Below, one piece after another: positions 42,994-53,223 of a DNA stretch of 64,000 nt (within the stretch, counting starts at the first letter, position 1; every line of letters begins with the position of its first letter). This DNA is from Gentiana macrophylla (Eukaryota; Streptophyta; Magnoliopsida; Gentianales; Gentianaceae). The stretch covers positions 1-64,000 of the forward strand of contig JAOBSW010001019.1 in the NCBI GenBank assembly GCA_026214975.1, given 5' to 3'. The position numbers and the translations under genes were made by a program. The notes under the pieces were generated by a model. It saw only the letters and a list, made by a program, of their open reading frames with translations, made no database searches and was not told the DNA's origin.

Positions 42994-45116
42994 TGAATTA
43001 TTATTATATTAACTAAGTATTGTAAAATGAATATTGTTTCATGTTTTGATGTTTTGTTATGCTCCATTCGGGTTATCTTAATGTCTTTCTTTAATATATT
43101 TTTGGTAATAATGTATAATTTAGGTAATAATATGAATAATTGTTTATATTTTGGGGCATCTTTTTGCATTACGGGACTAAGAAAAGCGAAATTACAGTTC
43201 GATTTGATTTAAGGTTTTGTTAGTAAACAAGATGAATAAGCTTCAAAATGAGGCTGACTATATCATGTATTTCATCATATGTTTTATGGATCAAGTTTTA
43301 AAATTTTAATTATAGAAAATAATTTTTTCCATTCAGAACAAAATTATCAACATGTTGTATCTTAGTGAAAATATATTTTCATGGCATTTATAGTTACCAT
43401 GTATGATAACTTATTACTACTTACTTACATAAAATAATAGTTATATTGATAAAAGTATGATATTGTAGTATTTATTTTCTCTAATGCACTTGAAATGTGT
43501 TTTTAATTTTGTTATTATATTTGTTGTTATGTGGAATAAAATAATAGTTATAAAACAAAAGTATGATAATGTGTGCATAAATATTTTAATTATGATATAA
43601 TCACTATTCATGCAACATGAGTATAATTTTATTTTTGTATGCATAGTTATATAATCACGTTAAACCATTATGATAATTCATCTTTGAAGTATGATAATGA
43701 TGAACAATGATCATAAAATATGTATATATGTAAATGAACTTATTATAATTAATAAGGAACGTTATTACTCTTCATTTGACATTCCACCTAATCAAACCTA
43801 ATCTAATAGTTATCCTATTATTGTGAATATGAAGTACTAAGCAACATCATTCCATGCCAATATAAAGAACGAAAATTCAAAGACCAATCCAGGTTCATTT
43901 ACACTAATCGGTTTCGAATTTAGAGGCGACCAATAATCTCATTCAAGACTCAATATCGAGTTGAGATCATTAGACTCGTTTTACTTGTGTAAGCCAGTGT
44001 ATGTTTCGGATCATACTCATATCATCGAGGAGAAGTATTGAAAATGAAGAAAAAATGAATTGATCAACTAAATTTATTAATTTAAAAATATGGGGAAGCT
44101 CCTCATAAAATTAATGTCTTATAAATATAATATTTTATTGTTATTTTGTGGGTTGCAATGTAATATTTTATTTTGTTGGTTTAATACGTAATACTTTAAT
44201 ATTATTTCGTTGGTTGTAATGTAGTATTTTATTTATTTTATAATAATTATAAATCTTGTTGCATAAAATAATTAAACACTATATGGATAATGTTATAAAT
44301 AAAATTATAAATTTCCCTTAAAAATAGAAATACAAAAAAACACAAGCGTGTGATATGCATGCCAAAGTTCGTAAAATAAAATAAACTAAAATAAAATAAA
44401 CAACACAAGAGGAACGTAAAAATAAAAAAATATAAAAAGAAGGATATATATGCATGTTCCGTAAAAAAAAAAAAAAGGATATGCGCTAATTAAAGCAACG
44501 TATATGTATAAAATAAAAATAAAAATAAAAACATTATAATATGGATAAACATAAGAGGTTTGACAAATTAAAAACATACGTAATTAAAGAGAAAAATTAC
44601 GAAACACAGGGGTAGGAAACACTTTTAAAACACAGCGAAGCGGAAAACATTTTTGAAAACACTCATCGCACTTTTATTATGAGTATAGATATATTGAAAA
44701 GCTGAGTAAATTAAACGTGCAGGGGTGGAATTTTAGGGTATCTAATCTCAAATAAAATTGTGTAGTTCACTCACATCTTTTAATATGTTTTATCTTTAAA
44801 TATGAAGATACAAATTTCCCATATATCATTATATTATTGTTGAGATCGAGCAGAATTGTGCAATTCATTCCTCTATGGATGTATACATCATTATACTATC
44901 ATACATATGCATGTCCATTAACAACTCAATGAGAGGTGGACCAGGTGGTGTCATGATGTGCGCCGACAATGTAAATATGTGAAATTACAGGGACTTAAAA
45001 TGGTAATTAACTTTAAAAAGTAAAGTGAAAGAAATAGCTAGTAGAGATGCTTCTCATGCTTTGGTATTGATCAGAACCGCCATGGCCGCCGGGAAAGCTG
45101 CTACTTCAGAACGAAC
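42994..45116. other. AT-rich stretch without gene (Helitron 5' part and flank)
   Basis: Very AT-rich DNA with TAATAGTTATA/AAAAGTATGATA repeats (43430-43580) and AAATAAAATA runs. The Helitron 5' end lies at 44689. No frame shows a domain. Confidence 0.55.
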
Positions 45117-45517
45117 TCAAACACTGACTTCACAATCCTGTGAGAGCTGATACTTGATGCCGACACCGCTGTTATTCACTTGGATTCCGGAATTCTTATT
45201 CCCGAAAGGTATGTACTATGTAAGCGGGACAGTTGACGCGGAGGTGGTACCGTCCGGTAGTAATCGACCCGACTTTCCACTTAACCTGGAGACGTTATAA
45301 TGACCTGGATGGTGGCGGAGAGGACGTAAGGGGCGGAGACGTTGAAATTGAAGATGGTGGCATCCTGAAGGATGAAATGAGGTTTGTGAGGCTTGAGAAT
45401 CGACCAAACGAGGAGGATGACAAAGAGTATGAGGAAGAGGAGGATGAGGAATGTTGCGCAAAGTCGCTGGATGAACTTTTGACGCTTGCCTTTGTGGTGG
45501 CTGCACTCTTTAGACAA
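45117..45517 (-). pseudogene. NHL/YLS9-type LEA_2 protein, central deletion
   Basis: The start at 45517 gives MSKECSHHKGKRQKFIQRLC, then a membrane segment (FLILLFLILFVILLVW), SILKPHKPHFILQDATIF and APYVLSATIQVIITS. The sequence then jumps to KWKVGSITTGRYHLRVNCPA of the protein end, in another frame. After one more shift it reads FGNKNSGIQV and KYQLSQDCEVSV-stop. NDR1/HIN1-like proteins are membrane-anchored, with a LEA_2 domain, and act in pathogen responses. About 100 residues of the central domain (NPN-type loop to the WSP region) are missing. The family is about 210-230 residues long, so this copy is non-functional. Confidence 0.8.
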
Positions 45518-46089
45518 TTTCTTTGAGCTTTGAAGCTGCCGGTGGAGGCTATGGAGGTGGCGGCGGCGGTGGAGAGAGCCGTCTAGCTAGCTAAAGAGAG
45601 TTTGAGAACGATGCAATGGGGGGGTGTGAGATAAGGAATGGAAGGTTCAAGGCTTTCTGGGCGGTGCTAAAAGTTAGTGGGAGTAGACACGTGGAAGAAC
45701 AAAATATGGTCGACAAACTTTGGTCGTACCAAATTATACCAAATTTATAAGAAAGATTACCTATAGCGACGACCAAACCGTCGCTAAAAGCGGTCGACCA
45801 AAAACGCCGCAAAAAGCCATACGACCAAACAGCAACTTTAATAGGTACTACTAAGGTAGATATGGACATGAAGGGTTTGCTTATGGTTTAAAGATGAGAT
45901 GTTGAATGTAAATGAAAATTGTTTGTTAATGTTAATAGTAAAAAGTAAAAAGTAAAAAGTAAAAGTAATCTATTCAGATAATTTGGTATATTCTGGAGAA
46001 ACAAATTAAGGCATATAAACCAAAAAGTTGAGGGAAGTGTCACTTTTGATCATGTTTTTTTTTTCCCCCTGAAGATATACACTAAATGG

Positions 46090-46234
46090 TCTAAATGGGA
46101 AGTTTTTGCCTACACCCTCCATATGTGGGGGTATGGGGTGTGACATTATCCACACTGTATGTTTTTAAATTGAATTTATACTTTGTGGTTCAGATCAATT
46201 CGGGTGTCACTATACAAAAACTTCCCGGTCTAGA
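46090..46234. repeat. MITE-like inverted repeat
   Basis: TCTAAATGGGAAGTTTTTGC then CTACACCC at the left is mirrored by GGGTGTCACTATACAAAAAC then TTCCCGGTCTAGA at the right, with arms of about 30 bp. Non-coding. Confidence 0.6.
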
Positions 46235-47099
46235 GGGGTCATAATATATATAATTGAAAGTTTTGCTGAATTCCACTAATTACTCATACTTATTCCAATT
46301 TTTTCGGAATAAATTTTTTAAGGGAAGAGAATGTTACATTAGCTTGAGAAAATAAAAGTCTTGAAAAAAAAAGTGTCCTTTTGGAAGGAAAAGTTACTCA
46401 TAAAAAGTGTTCTGCAGGTTGTTGCTACATATATTATGCAGTGTTTCGTTTGCATGCTGATCATAGACTTCAAAGCCATGACGAGGAGTGTTTTTTCTGG
46501 GGAGGCACATACGCATCACCAACGGAAAATTCATTAGTAGAGCTGGAAGGTTTGCAGTATGCCTAAAAAGAGTATGGACTTTAAAGACCTCATCAATTAT
46601 AATTTGGCCCTTTTAGCTAAGCATCCGTGAAGAATTTTATGTAATCTTACGTCCCTTGTGAGCCTAGTGTTGCAAGGAAATTGTAATCATCATGTCGGGC
46701 ATGACGCAGGATATCAGGTGAGGAGGAGGGATCTACATGGGCGAGTGTAAATTTGCCAGAGGAAAAAAAAAAATACACAACATGTATAATAATGTATTTT
46801 TCGGATCTGAGAGGGGATAAGTGCCCCCAGCATTGAGGTGGATCCGCCCCTGATCATAATTATAATATCCTAGATGTTGGGCTTGGTAGTATGCCTTCCT
46901 TTATTTGGCGTTGCCTTGTCGAGAGATGTGACCTTATTCTCAATGGATCACAATGATGCATTAATTGTTAGTGGAAGTTCCATTTATTTATGTTATAAGT
47001 ATGCATGGGTGTCTTCTTATAGACAGATGTGACCTTATTATCAGTGGATTACATTGATGCATTGGGTGCCTCTCGCTAGCTTCTACATTTCACACGTTG

Positions 47100-47570
47100 C
47101 TTCGACGTCCCTTTAACTTGGACCAAGAGGCTGTCTGTGATCCATTCAAGCTATGTCCCCCCACAATGCTCAAGCCATGTCCCCAAACTTGGACCAAGAG
47201 GCTTGTGTCTATGATCTATTCGAGCCAAATTTTCGAGAATAGAACGAGAGATTTCATCGTGATCTTGCCATTTTACTCACGCCACGAAGGCTTAAATTGT
47301 TGAGAATGGAACGAGGATTCCATACATGATATCATTTACCTTACAAAAGAGCCTAATTGTCGAGAATGGAACGAGTATTTCATACATGATACCATTTACC
47401 CTTTACAAAGGAGATGCGCCTAATTAAATCCGGTTATCCATGGGCTAGGAGATACTGTCCTTAGCATATCGCTTAAATCCGGATATCCCTCGGCCGAGAT
47501 ACTACCCTTAGCATACCTCTATCCGGATGTCCCTCGGCTAGGAGATACAATCCTTAGCTTACCTCTACCG
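47100..47570. repeat. Diverged short tandem duplications
   Basis: ACTTGGACCAAGAGGCT occurs twice, as do GAGAATGGAACGAG with CATACATGAT and ATTTACC. Three CCGG(T/A)TATCC-CTCGGC-TAGGAGATAC blocks follow. The units differ in length, so this is a patchwork of local duplications. Confidence 0.7.
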
Positions 47571-48074
47571 ATGCGACATTGTGATCAAAGAGGTGCTTAC
47601 AACGCTTAAATCCAGTTATCCCTTGGCTCAACCGCTTTATAATAACCGCAGAAATAAATTCCAATGCATCTTTGAAGGGAAACATATGTCTTTATTAGTA
47701 GAATTATTCTGGATCTACATTTACAACAGTTTATATTTCAGATTGATTTGTAAAACAGAAATTTCATTCACATTCTTTGGTTGCATTATTGTAACAACAC
47801 TAATTAACACAATTCATTTGTAAAACTTAATTAAATATGTACATAGAGTGTAAGTAATAAATATACATATTTCTATATATATATATATATATATAGATTG
47901 CAATTCATAAGAAATAGCCAAGAAAAGTCATTTGAATTTCTTGTACCCTCTAAATTTTCATTAAACGCCTTACAAGTTTTCGAGGCAATTTTTCATTTGA
48001 AAAATGAAAATAAAACTAAAATCATAACCATAATAACTAGAAATATAAATTATTATTTTTTTATTAATTAACTA

Positions 48075-49463
48075 CTACAAATTTCTCCTCAAATCCACCA
48101 CCACTACGCTCACATTATCAGCAGTACGCCTAGCCAAGGCTAATTTCGTCAATAAAATAGACGCATCAGAACAGGCCTTGTCGGAGTTTTCCCCGCCGGC
48201 GGCGTCCGTGACGTCATTTTTAGGCTTATGTGCTTGTAAGCACATCCGTGCAACACCACATGCGGTTTCATTTGAGACCACATCCCATAGTCCATCGGTG
48301 GCGAGTATTAAACACTCATCGCCGGAGCTCCGGTCGGTGATTGTCACCTCCGGCTCAGATATCACAAAGGGTTTCAAGTAATTGTCCCCAATTGCCCTTG
48401 ACATTGCCAAAACTCCCAACACTCTTGCTCCATCCCAGTATATAACTCGTCCTCCGGCGGCCTCTATCCGAGTCAACTCGTCGGGTCTATCCGGCTGCAA
48501 ATCAAGAACACATTAATCACAAATTCAAACAATTCAAATTATTGAGTATAAAAAAGAGGAGGCGAAAGAAATTCAATTTTACCTTATGATCAAGGGAAAG
48601 AGGGATGGCAGTGCCGTTACGGCAAAGGACGGCGCGAGAATCGCCGCAATTAGAGACGATGATTTTCTCCGGTGTGACGACGGCGACGACAGCCGTGGAT
48701 CCGACGGCGTCACACTGAGGTGTTCGGAGCTCACACCGGCAAGGAGATGAGGCAACACCAGCTGAGCTAGACCACTCAATTATCTCTTTATCCATGCGGG
48801 AAAAGCTAGTTGTCATCATTTCATGCCATGATCGTTGATCTCCATCGATTTCAAGCTCGTCTCGAACGATCTCGTGCATTCTATCCTTGCATTTCATGGC
48901 AACCTGAATAGAAAACAGAAAAAAAAAAATTAAACAAAAATTGAGAAATTTACAGTTTTTGAATATGTTATATTATGTGTTCGAATCGATCAATGGAGGT
49001 GAAAGCTTACATGGGAGCAACCATGGCCGTCGTAAACACCGTAGAAATGTAGAGAATTGTGATTTTCATGACCATTAGAGAACGAAGGATGAATAGCGAC
49101 GGCATCTTCCATGTCACGTCTTCTACCACAAACAGAAGTCATCCCAAACTTAGGTTGCTCCGCCTTAACCGGCGTCGATTCAACTCCTAACGACGATAAA
49201 CTCAACGTGCCATTTCCATGCAAATTCTTCGAACTGGATCCACTATTTCCCATTACCTTAATCCCATCCACCACTTCCGGTGGTGAAGCAACAGGCTTTC
49301 CAAACTTCTGCCGCTTGTTCGGCGGAGCCACCTCCGCCGCTACATCAGGAGCAAAGAACCTGAATTGATGAATCTCCATTCTCCTTCTCCTAGCAGATTC
49401 CGAACTCGGCTCCACCGGCTTCGCCGTCTCCGTTTCAACTCCAGCATTACAGATTCCGGCCAT
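48075..49463 (-). CDS. PP2CA: Clade A protein phosphatase 2C (PP2CA/AHG3-like), three exons
   Basis: Exons 49011-49463, 48583-48903 and 48075-48494 join in phase with GT-AG borders to 397 codons plus stop, close to the 399 residues of Arabidopsis PP2CA. The N-terminus [12 protein letters not shown] resembles PP2CA/AHG3. The catalytic domain has [13 protein letters not shown], the metal-binding [59 protein letters not shown] and [13 protein letters not shown]. The Trp that contacts ABA-bound PYR/PYL receptors in this clade is present ([14 protein letters not shown]). Such enzymes dephosphorylate and silence SnRK2 kinases in the nucleus and cytosol until ABA-bound receptors block them. All metal ligands I can check are kept. 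It is the only apparently intact gene in the window. Confidence 0.96.
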
Positions 49464-49586
49464 TTATTAAAATAAAAAACAAAGCAAAACAACTGAAAAA
49501 TTAAAATTATATTTATTTCTAGAGAGAAATTTTTTTTGAGAGAATGTGAAGAGCAGAGAGGGAGAAGCTCGTGAAGAAGAAACTTC

Positions 49587-49598
49587 TATGTATAAAGG
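49587..49598 (-). promoter_or_regulatory. Likely TATA box of the PP2C gene
   Basis: On the minus strand CTTTATACATAG lies about 125-135 bp before the ATG. It is followed by a CT-rich leader (CTTCTCCCTCTCTGC), as is usual for plant core promoters. Inferred from position and composition. Confidence 0.5.
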
Positions 49599-49641
49599 AA
49601 GGTTCACGGGTAGCTGCCCGTCACCGTCACGGGCAGAGTCC

Positions 49642-49941
49642 GACACGTACAGTTGTTGTGACGTTAGGGACAAAGACGAAGATCTTGACCGTTGATTTTT
49701 TTGATCAATGCCTTCTCATGTTAGGAGAGAATACCACGTGTTAAGCCTAATAGTTAGGGAAAAATACGTGGACCAATTAGAAATTAACACAGGAGAGGGT
49801 GGTGTAGACAACCTTTTCTGACCACCCCATGTGGTCCTAGTGTAGGGGTGGGGGTAAAGGGGACCCATATGGTTGTTATTCGTTTTCCTAGTCTGCTCCC
49901 AACATTATAATATAACTTTGTCTGAGCATACAAAACGTGGC
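49642..49941 (-). promoter_or_regulatory. Cluster of ACGT (ABRE/G-box type) elements upstream of PP2C
   Basis: Four ACGT cores lie within 480 bp upstream of the ATG: GACACGT (49642-49648), CCACGTG (49734-49740), TACGTGG (49765-49771) and ACGTGGC (49935-49941). A CCAAT follows the third. ACGTG(G/T)C-type motifs bind ABF/AREB bZIP factors. Several copies together are typical of ABA-induced promoters, which fits the feedback control known for clade A PP2Cs. Confidence 0.6.
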
Positions 49942-50044
49942 AAGATCGTATGATACGAGAATCTTGCCTTTTGATTTTCTATTTCAACTCTTCATCCCTC
50001 GCGTGTATTGCACTTTCTCGTCTCGAGAATGACATTTCTATCCC

Positions 50045-50087
50045 ATTTTGTCTACGTATATCTCTCGTATACGTAGATAAACAAAAT
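50045..50087. repeat. Perfect 10-bp-stem hairpin within a longer inverted repeat
   Basis: TCTACGTATA (50051-50060) pairs with TATACGTAGA (50068-50077) over a 7-nt loop. Outside the stem, ATTTTG faces CAAAAT. Small transposon footprint or chance palindrome. Confidence 0.5.
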
Positions 50088-51768
50088 CTACTAACAGGAT
50101 TAACAAACTATACTAATGAGGAATTACGTTCGATTTACATTCATAACAAAGCTCTATGGAATGAAGCAGTGCAGGTCATTTTGTTTGGAGCTCAACCTCA
50201 GGTCATCACTAATATCATGCAGAAAGTAGAAATATTTTGATATCTATGTTGTCAATGCATTATCTCGAGAGTTAAATAAATAAGGAACCGATTTCCAATA
50301 GGATAATTAGTTGTAGAATAAAACTCTAATCGTAGAGCACTTTGTAAATGACCCGTTTAAGATTCAGATATGGATAAGTTGTTCTCCGTGTAGTAAGATT
50401 GTCTGTTTAATGGTACTCCGATTATGTTCATAAGTAGGTTTCTAGTAAAACCCTAATCTAGTAAAAATGGAGTATCTAAGAATAAAACGAAATATCTATC
50501 ACTTCAAATATGCCATTTACTAAAACGAAAAAGGAAAAAAAAAAAAAAAAAAAAAAAGTGTTTTTGGGTATAACAATGTGGTTAAAACGAATGGAATGAT
50601 TGAGCATTCCACTCCACAAAGTTAAGTTGGTCGTCTATGAACTGCCCAAGAACATCATTAGCATTCCACAACCAATGAGCAAAATACTTTAGATTGAAAT
50701 AGGTGGTTTTTATTTTCGATACATCAAAAATCTTATTTAAATCGATTCAATCTGATTAGTTGTTTTAGTTCAACACATGTGCGTCGTATAAATATAATCT
50801 ACATTAAGCTGCTTAGAGCATTAATTCGATTCCGTCTTTGTTCATATGTGCATTACATCTCTCACATAAACTATTAATGGTCATATTCCTCTCGACCCTT
50901 AGTTTGTTAGTGAGAGTTGTGTCATGAACCTAGATGACTAATGATTGACTACAAACACATGCATTGGCGCTCACCTGCGTGTCCGGTTTGGGTCGAGGTT
51001 TGGAAGTAGAAGGAGGACCCATATGACTATTCATTCACTATGCGTGTTACCGCCTCCATCCGGCTAGCCGGTCGGTTCGGGTAAGTGTTTAGGCTTGATT
51101 GTAAGAAATATTATCGGATAAAATGTCTAACATTTTTCAACAAAGATTAATTATGTTAAGTCCAACCCGTAGAAAATTCTACCCGGTTTGTTTATTGGTG
51201 TGAATTTGAGCAGTGTTAACTCACATGCATGACAATCAAAAGTGTTGTGGTGATTTGGTTCAGTAGTTCAACAATCAAAATTGAACCGATGTAAACCAAA
51301 AACGAATAACCGAAAGGTCTTATTCAGTTTTCCTTCTTATCTATAGATTCAGTACACCGGGAATGAAAATGATGCATAAGAGACACAAGAATATATATGA
51401 AATACACTAAAAACGAATTCATAACATTCAAACACTTCGCGGATTCTTCTGTCATGAAGGTTTTGTAGAACACATTTCGATTCCTTTTAAGTCATTTTAG
51501 TTGAAATGCTACTTTGAATCGAAGGTAACCTTATTTGTATTTTGAAAGACGATTATTATTCTTACCACCTTGTATACATAAGTGGCACAACATCGTTTTT
51601 AGTACATATACACCGTTACACTAGCCTCATCGATATATAGTTCTAAGGTTTTTTTTTTTTTTTTTTTATTTTTTTAATTCTATTTGTTGTAATATTAATC
51701 ATGCATGATACATTTTTTCTTAACAAACGAAACAAATTTTTTTTCGAAAGATGTGAGGATAAGTATTA

Positions 51769-52032
51769 CCATCGTTCCAGAATATAAGTCATTTTAAATG
51801 TTTTTATACGGATTAAAAAGTTGTTAAATGAAATAAATTTTAATAAGAAATAACTAAAATATCATTTAACTATCATTAATGAAATGATTATAAAGTATTA
51901 AAAGTAGTTGAATTGTTAATAAGTTAAAGATAAGATAAAAAAAGAAATAATAAATGTTAATGTAGTTTGACTTATATTTTGAAACAAACAAAAAGAGATG
52001 AGTGACTTATATTTAGGACGTACAGAGGGATG
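51769..52032. mobile_element. Stowaway-like MITE
   Basis: TA flanks (51767-51768 and 52033-52034). The left terminus CCATCGTTCCAGAATATAAG matches the reverse complement of the right terminus (CATCCCTCTGTACGTCC, then AAATATAAGTCAC). 264 bp, AT-rich, non-coding. The CATCCCTC-GT-CC...ATATAAGTC end is typical of plant mariner MITEs. Confidence 0.75.
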
Positions 52033-53223
52033 TACGCACTATGCATTAACATTTTTTTATAATGTTTCTACCTTTCTGTTCAAATTGATTTAATAATATA
52101 TAACGGTATTCTGTTTCAATACTTGAATATCGGTTACTCTTAATTGTACCTTAGACAAAAACCTTTGTCGCAATCGATATAATCGTATGATACATTTTTT
52201 TACGATTTTTGCATGATATATTTACAAAAAGTATAAATATGTTTGTACATTTGTTTACTTTTGTCTTTATACACATAGAAGTGAGAAAGGTGAAATGCAT
52301 TATGGAAAATTAAAAATAAGTATGTTTACTTAACGTACTACTGGACTCTTCTTTCATCATTACATAACTCAAAATAATACAATTTTGATATTGTCAATTG
52401 TGTGTATAGAACGTGTTTCAAGTATAATAAAAATACTTTTTTAAAAACAATTTTGGTTTTGTTTTCTTTGTTTAGTTTATGTTGTGAGAAGCTTTTTCAA
52501 GTATAATATGTCTTCGGAAAATTCATGTAACTAGTTCTTAATGTATATTTTAGTACGAATAGTGAAGATAAGTTAATATTATGTTGTTGTTATGGACCTT
52601 TGTATAATCAAATGGGTTATAAACTTATAATATGAATTAAACATTTCTTTATGTGCTATTTAAGTGCTCCTACATTTTTACGTGTTTGCCAAATGTTCTT
52701 GGTACTGCGATCGACCTTCAGATCGCATTGGGTGTATGAGTAGTTTGATTACCCATGTTTCAACTCAATGTATTACATGGATACCGTGATCATTCGTGTC
52801 ACGTGCATCAGATGTTAGATTGTCATATTAGCCAAGTTGCATCATTGCATCTAGGATGGGTTTTCGTCATGGCGTTGTATCATTGAATATCTAATATTAT
52901 GTGTTGAAACAATGAACATTACAAGCAAGATAAGAACATGGATATGCTAAGAACCAAAAACATGACAGGTAGGTTAAGAAGCTGAACATGAATGTGCAAG
53001 ATGAACTAAAGTAATTAATACGACATGGTTTTCATGCATTGTTAACAATACGTTTTTAAAGTAGTTTGGTTATACCTTAAGCTTTATCCTAAACTGTTTT
53101 ATAAACCGGATGAAGTAAATTCATGTCTCTCGGCTTATAACAATAATTAATCGCACTTTTTGACCTTCTTAGTTTCTGCACAAGCATACTCATTTCTTTT
53201 AAAATAAGAATGTATGCATGTAC

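Larger units (their letters stand above)
36236..44689 (-). mobile_element. Candidate Helitron with captured fragments of three genes
   Basis: Read on the minus strand, it starts TCTATACTCATAATAAAAGT at 44689 after an A. It ends ...TTCCACCCCTAG at 36236, followed by T. A small hairpin (GTGC-ATAA-GCAC) lies about 15 nt before the CTAG end. TC start, 3' hairpin, CTRR end and insertion between A and T without TSD are the Helitron rules. Inside, all on the minus strand, are exon fragments of a WVD2/TPX2-like gene, a CDPK-related kinase and cystinosin. This is the pattern of Helitron gene capture. No RepHel protein is visible, so it is non-autonomous. An older copia TR-GAG copy is nested at about 40960-42993. 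The two ends being one element is inferred from orientation and termini. Confidence 0.6.
45518..48070. other. Non-genic stretch with small repeats
   Basis: Includes a GTCGC/GCGACGACC-rich patch at 45760-45830 that looks like transposon subterminal DNA, a GTAAAAAGTAAAA short tandem at about 45940-45965, the MITE at 46090-46234, and a GGATCCGCCCCTGA transposon-like end at about 46840-46853. Diverged tandem blocks lie at 47100-47560, and a (TA)n run at about 47871-47896. No gene supported. Confidence 0.6.
49950..53223. other. Non-genic stretch, no gene recognised
   Basis: Apart from a hairpin (50045-50087), a poly(A) run (50536-50558), a poly(T) run (about 51650-51667) and the MITE at 51769-52032, this is AT-rich single-copy-like DNA. 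The frame 49950-50240 has no domain and overlaps the PP2C promoter. Confidence 0.55.

Noticed and set aside
45216..45526. Other frames over the NHL pseudogene, both strands
   Set aside because: Shadow frames. The sense frame at 45281-45517 and the pieces down to 45117 match the NHL family.
45760..45830. GTCGC/GACGACC-rich patch as a CACTA end
   Set aside because: It resembles subterminal repeats, but no CACTA terminus or TSD is found nearby.
49950..50240. 96-codon plus-strand frame upstream of PP2C
   Set aside because: No domain, AT-rich composition, overlaps the promoter region and crosses the hairpin.
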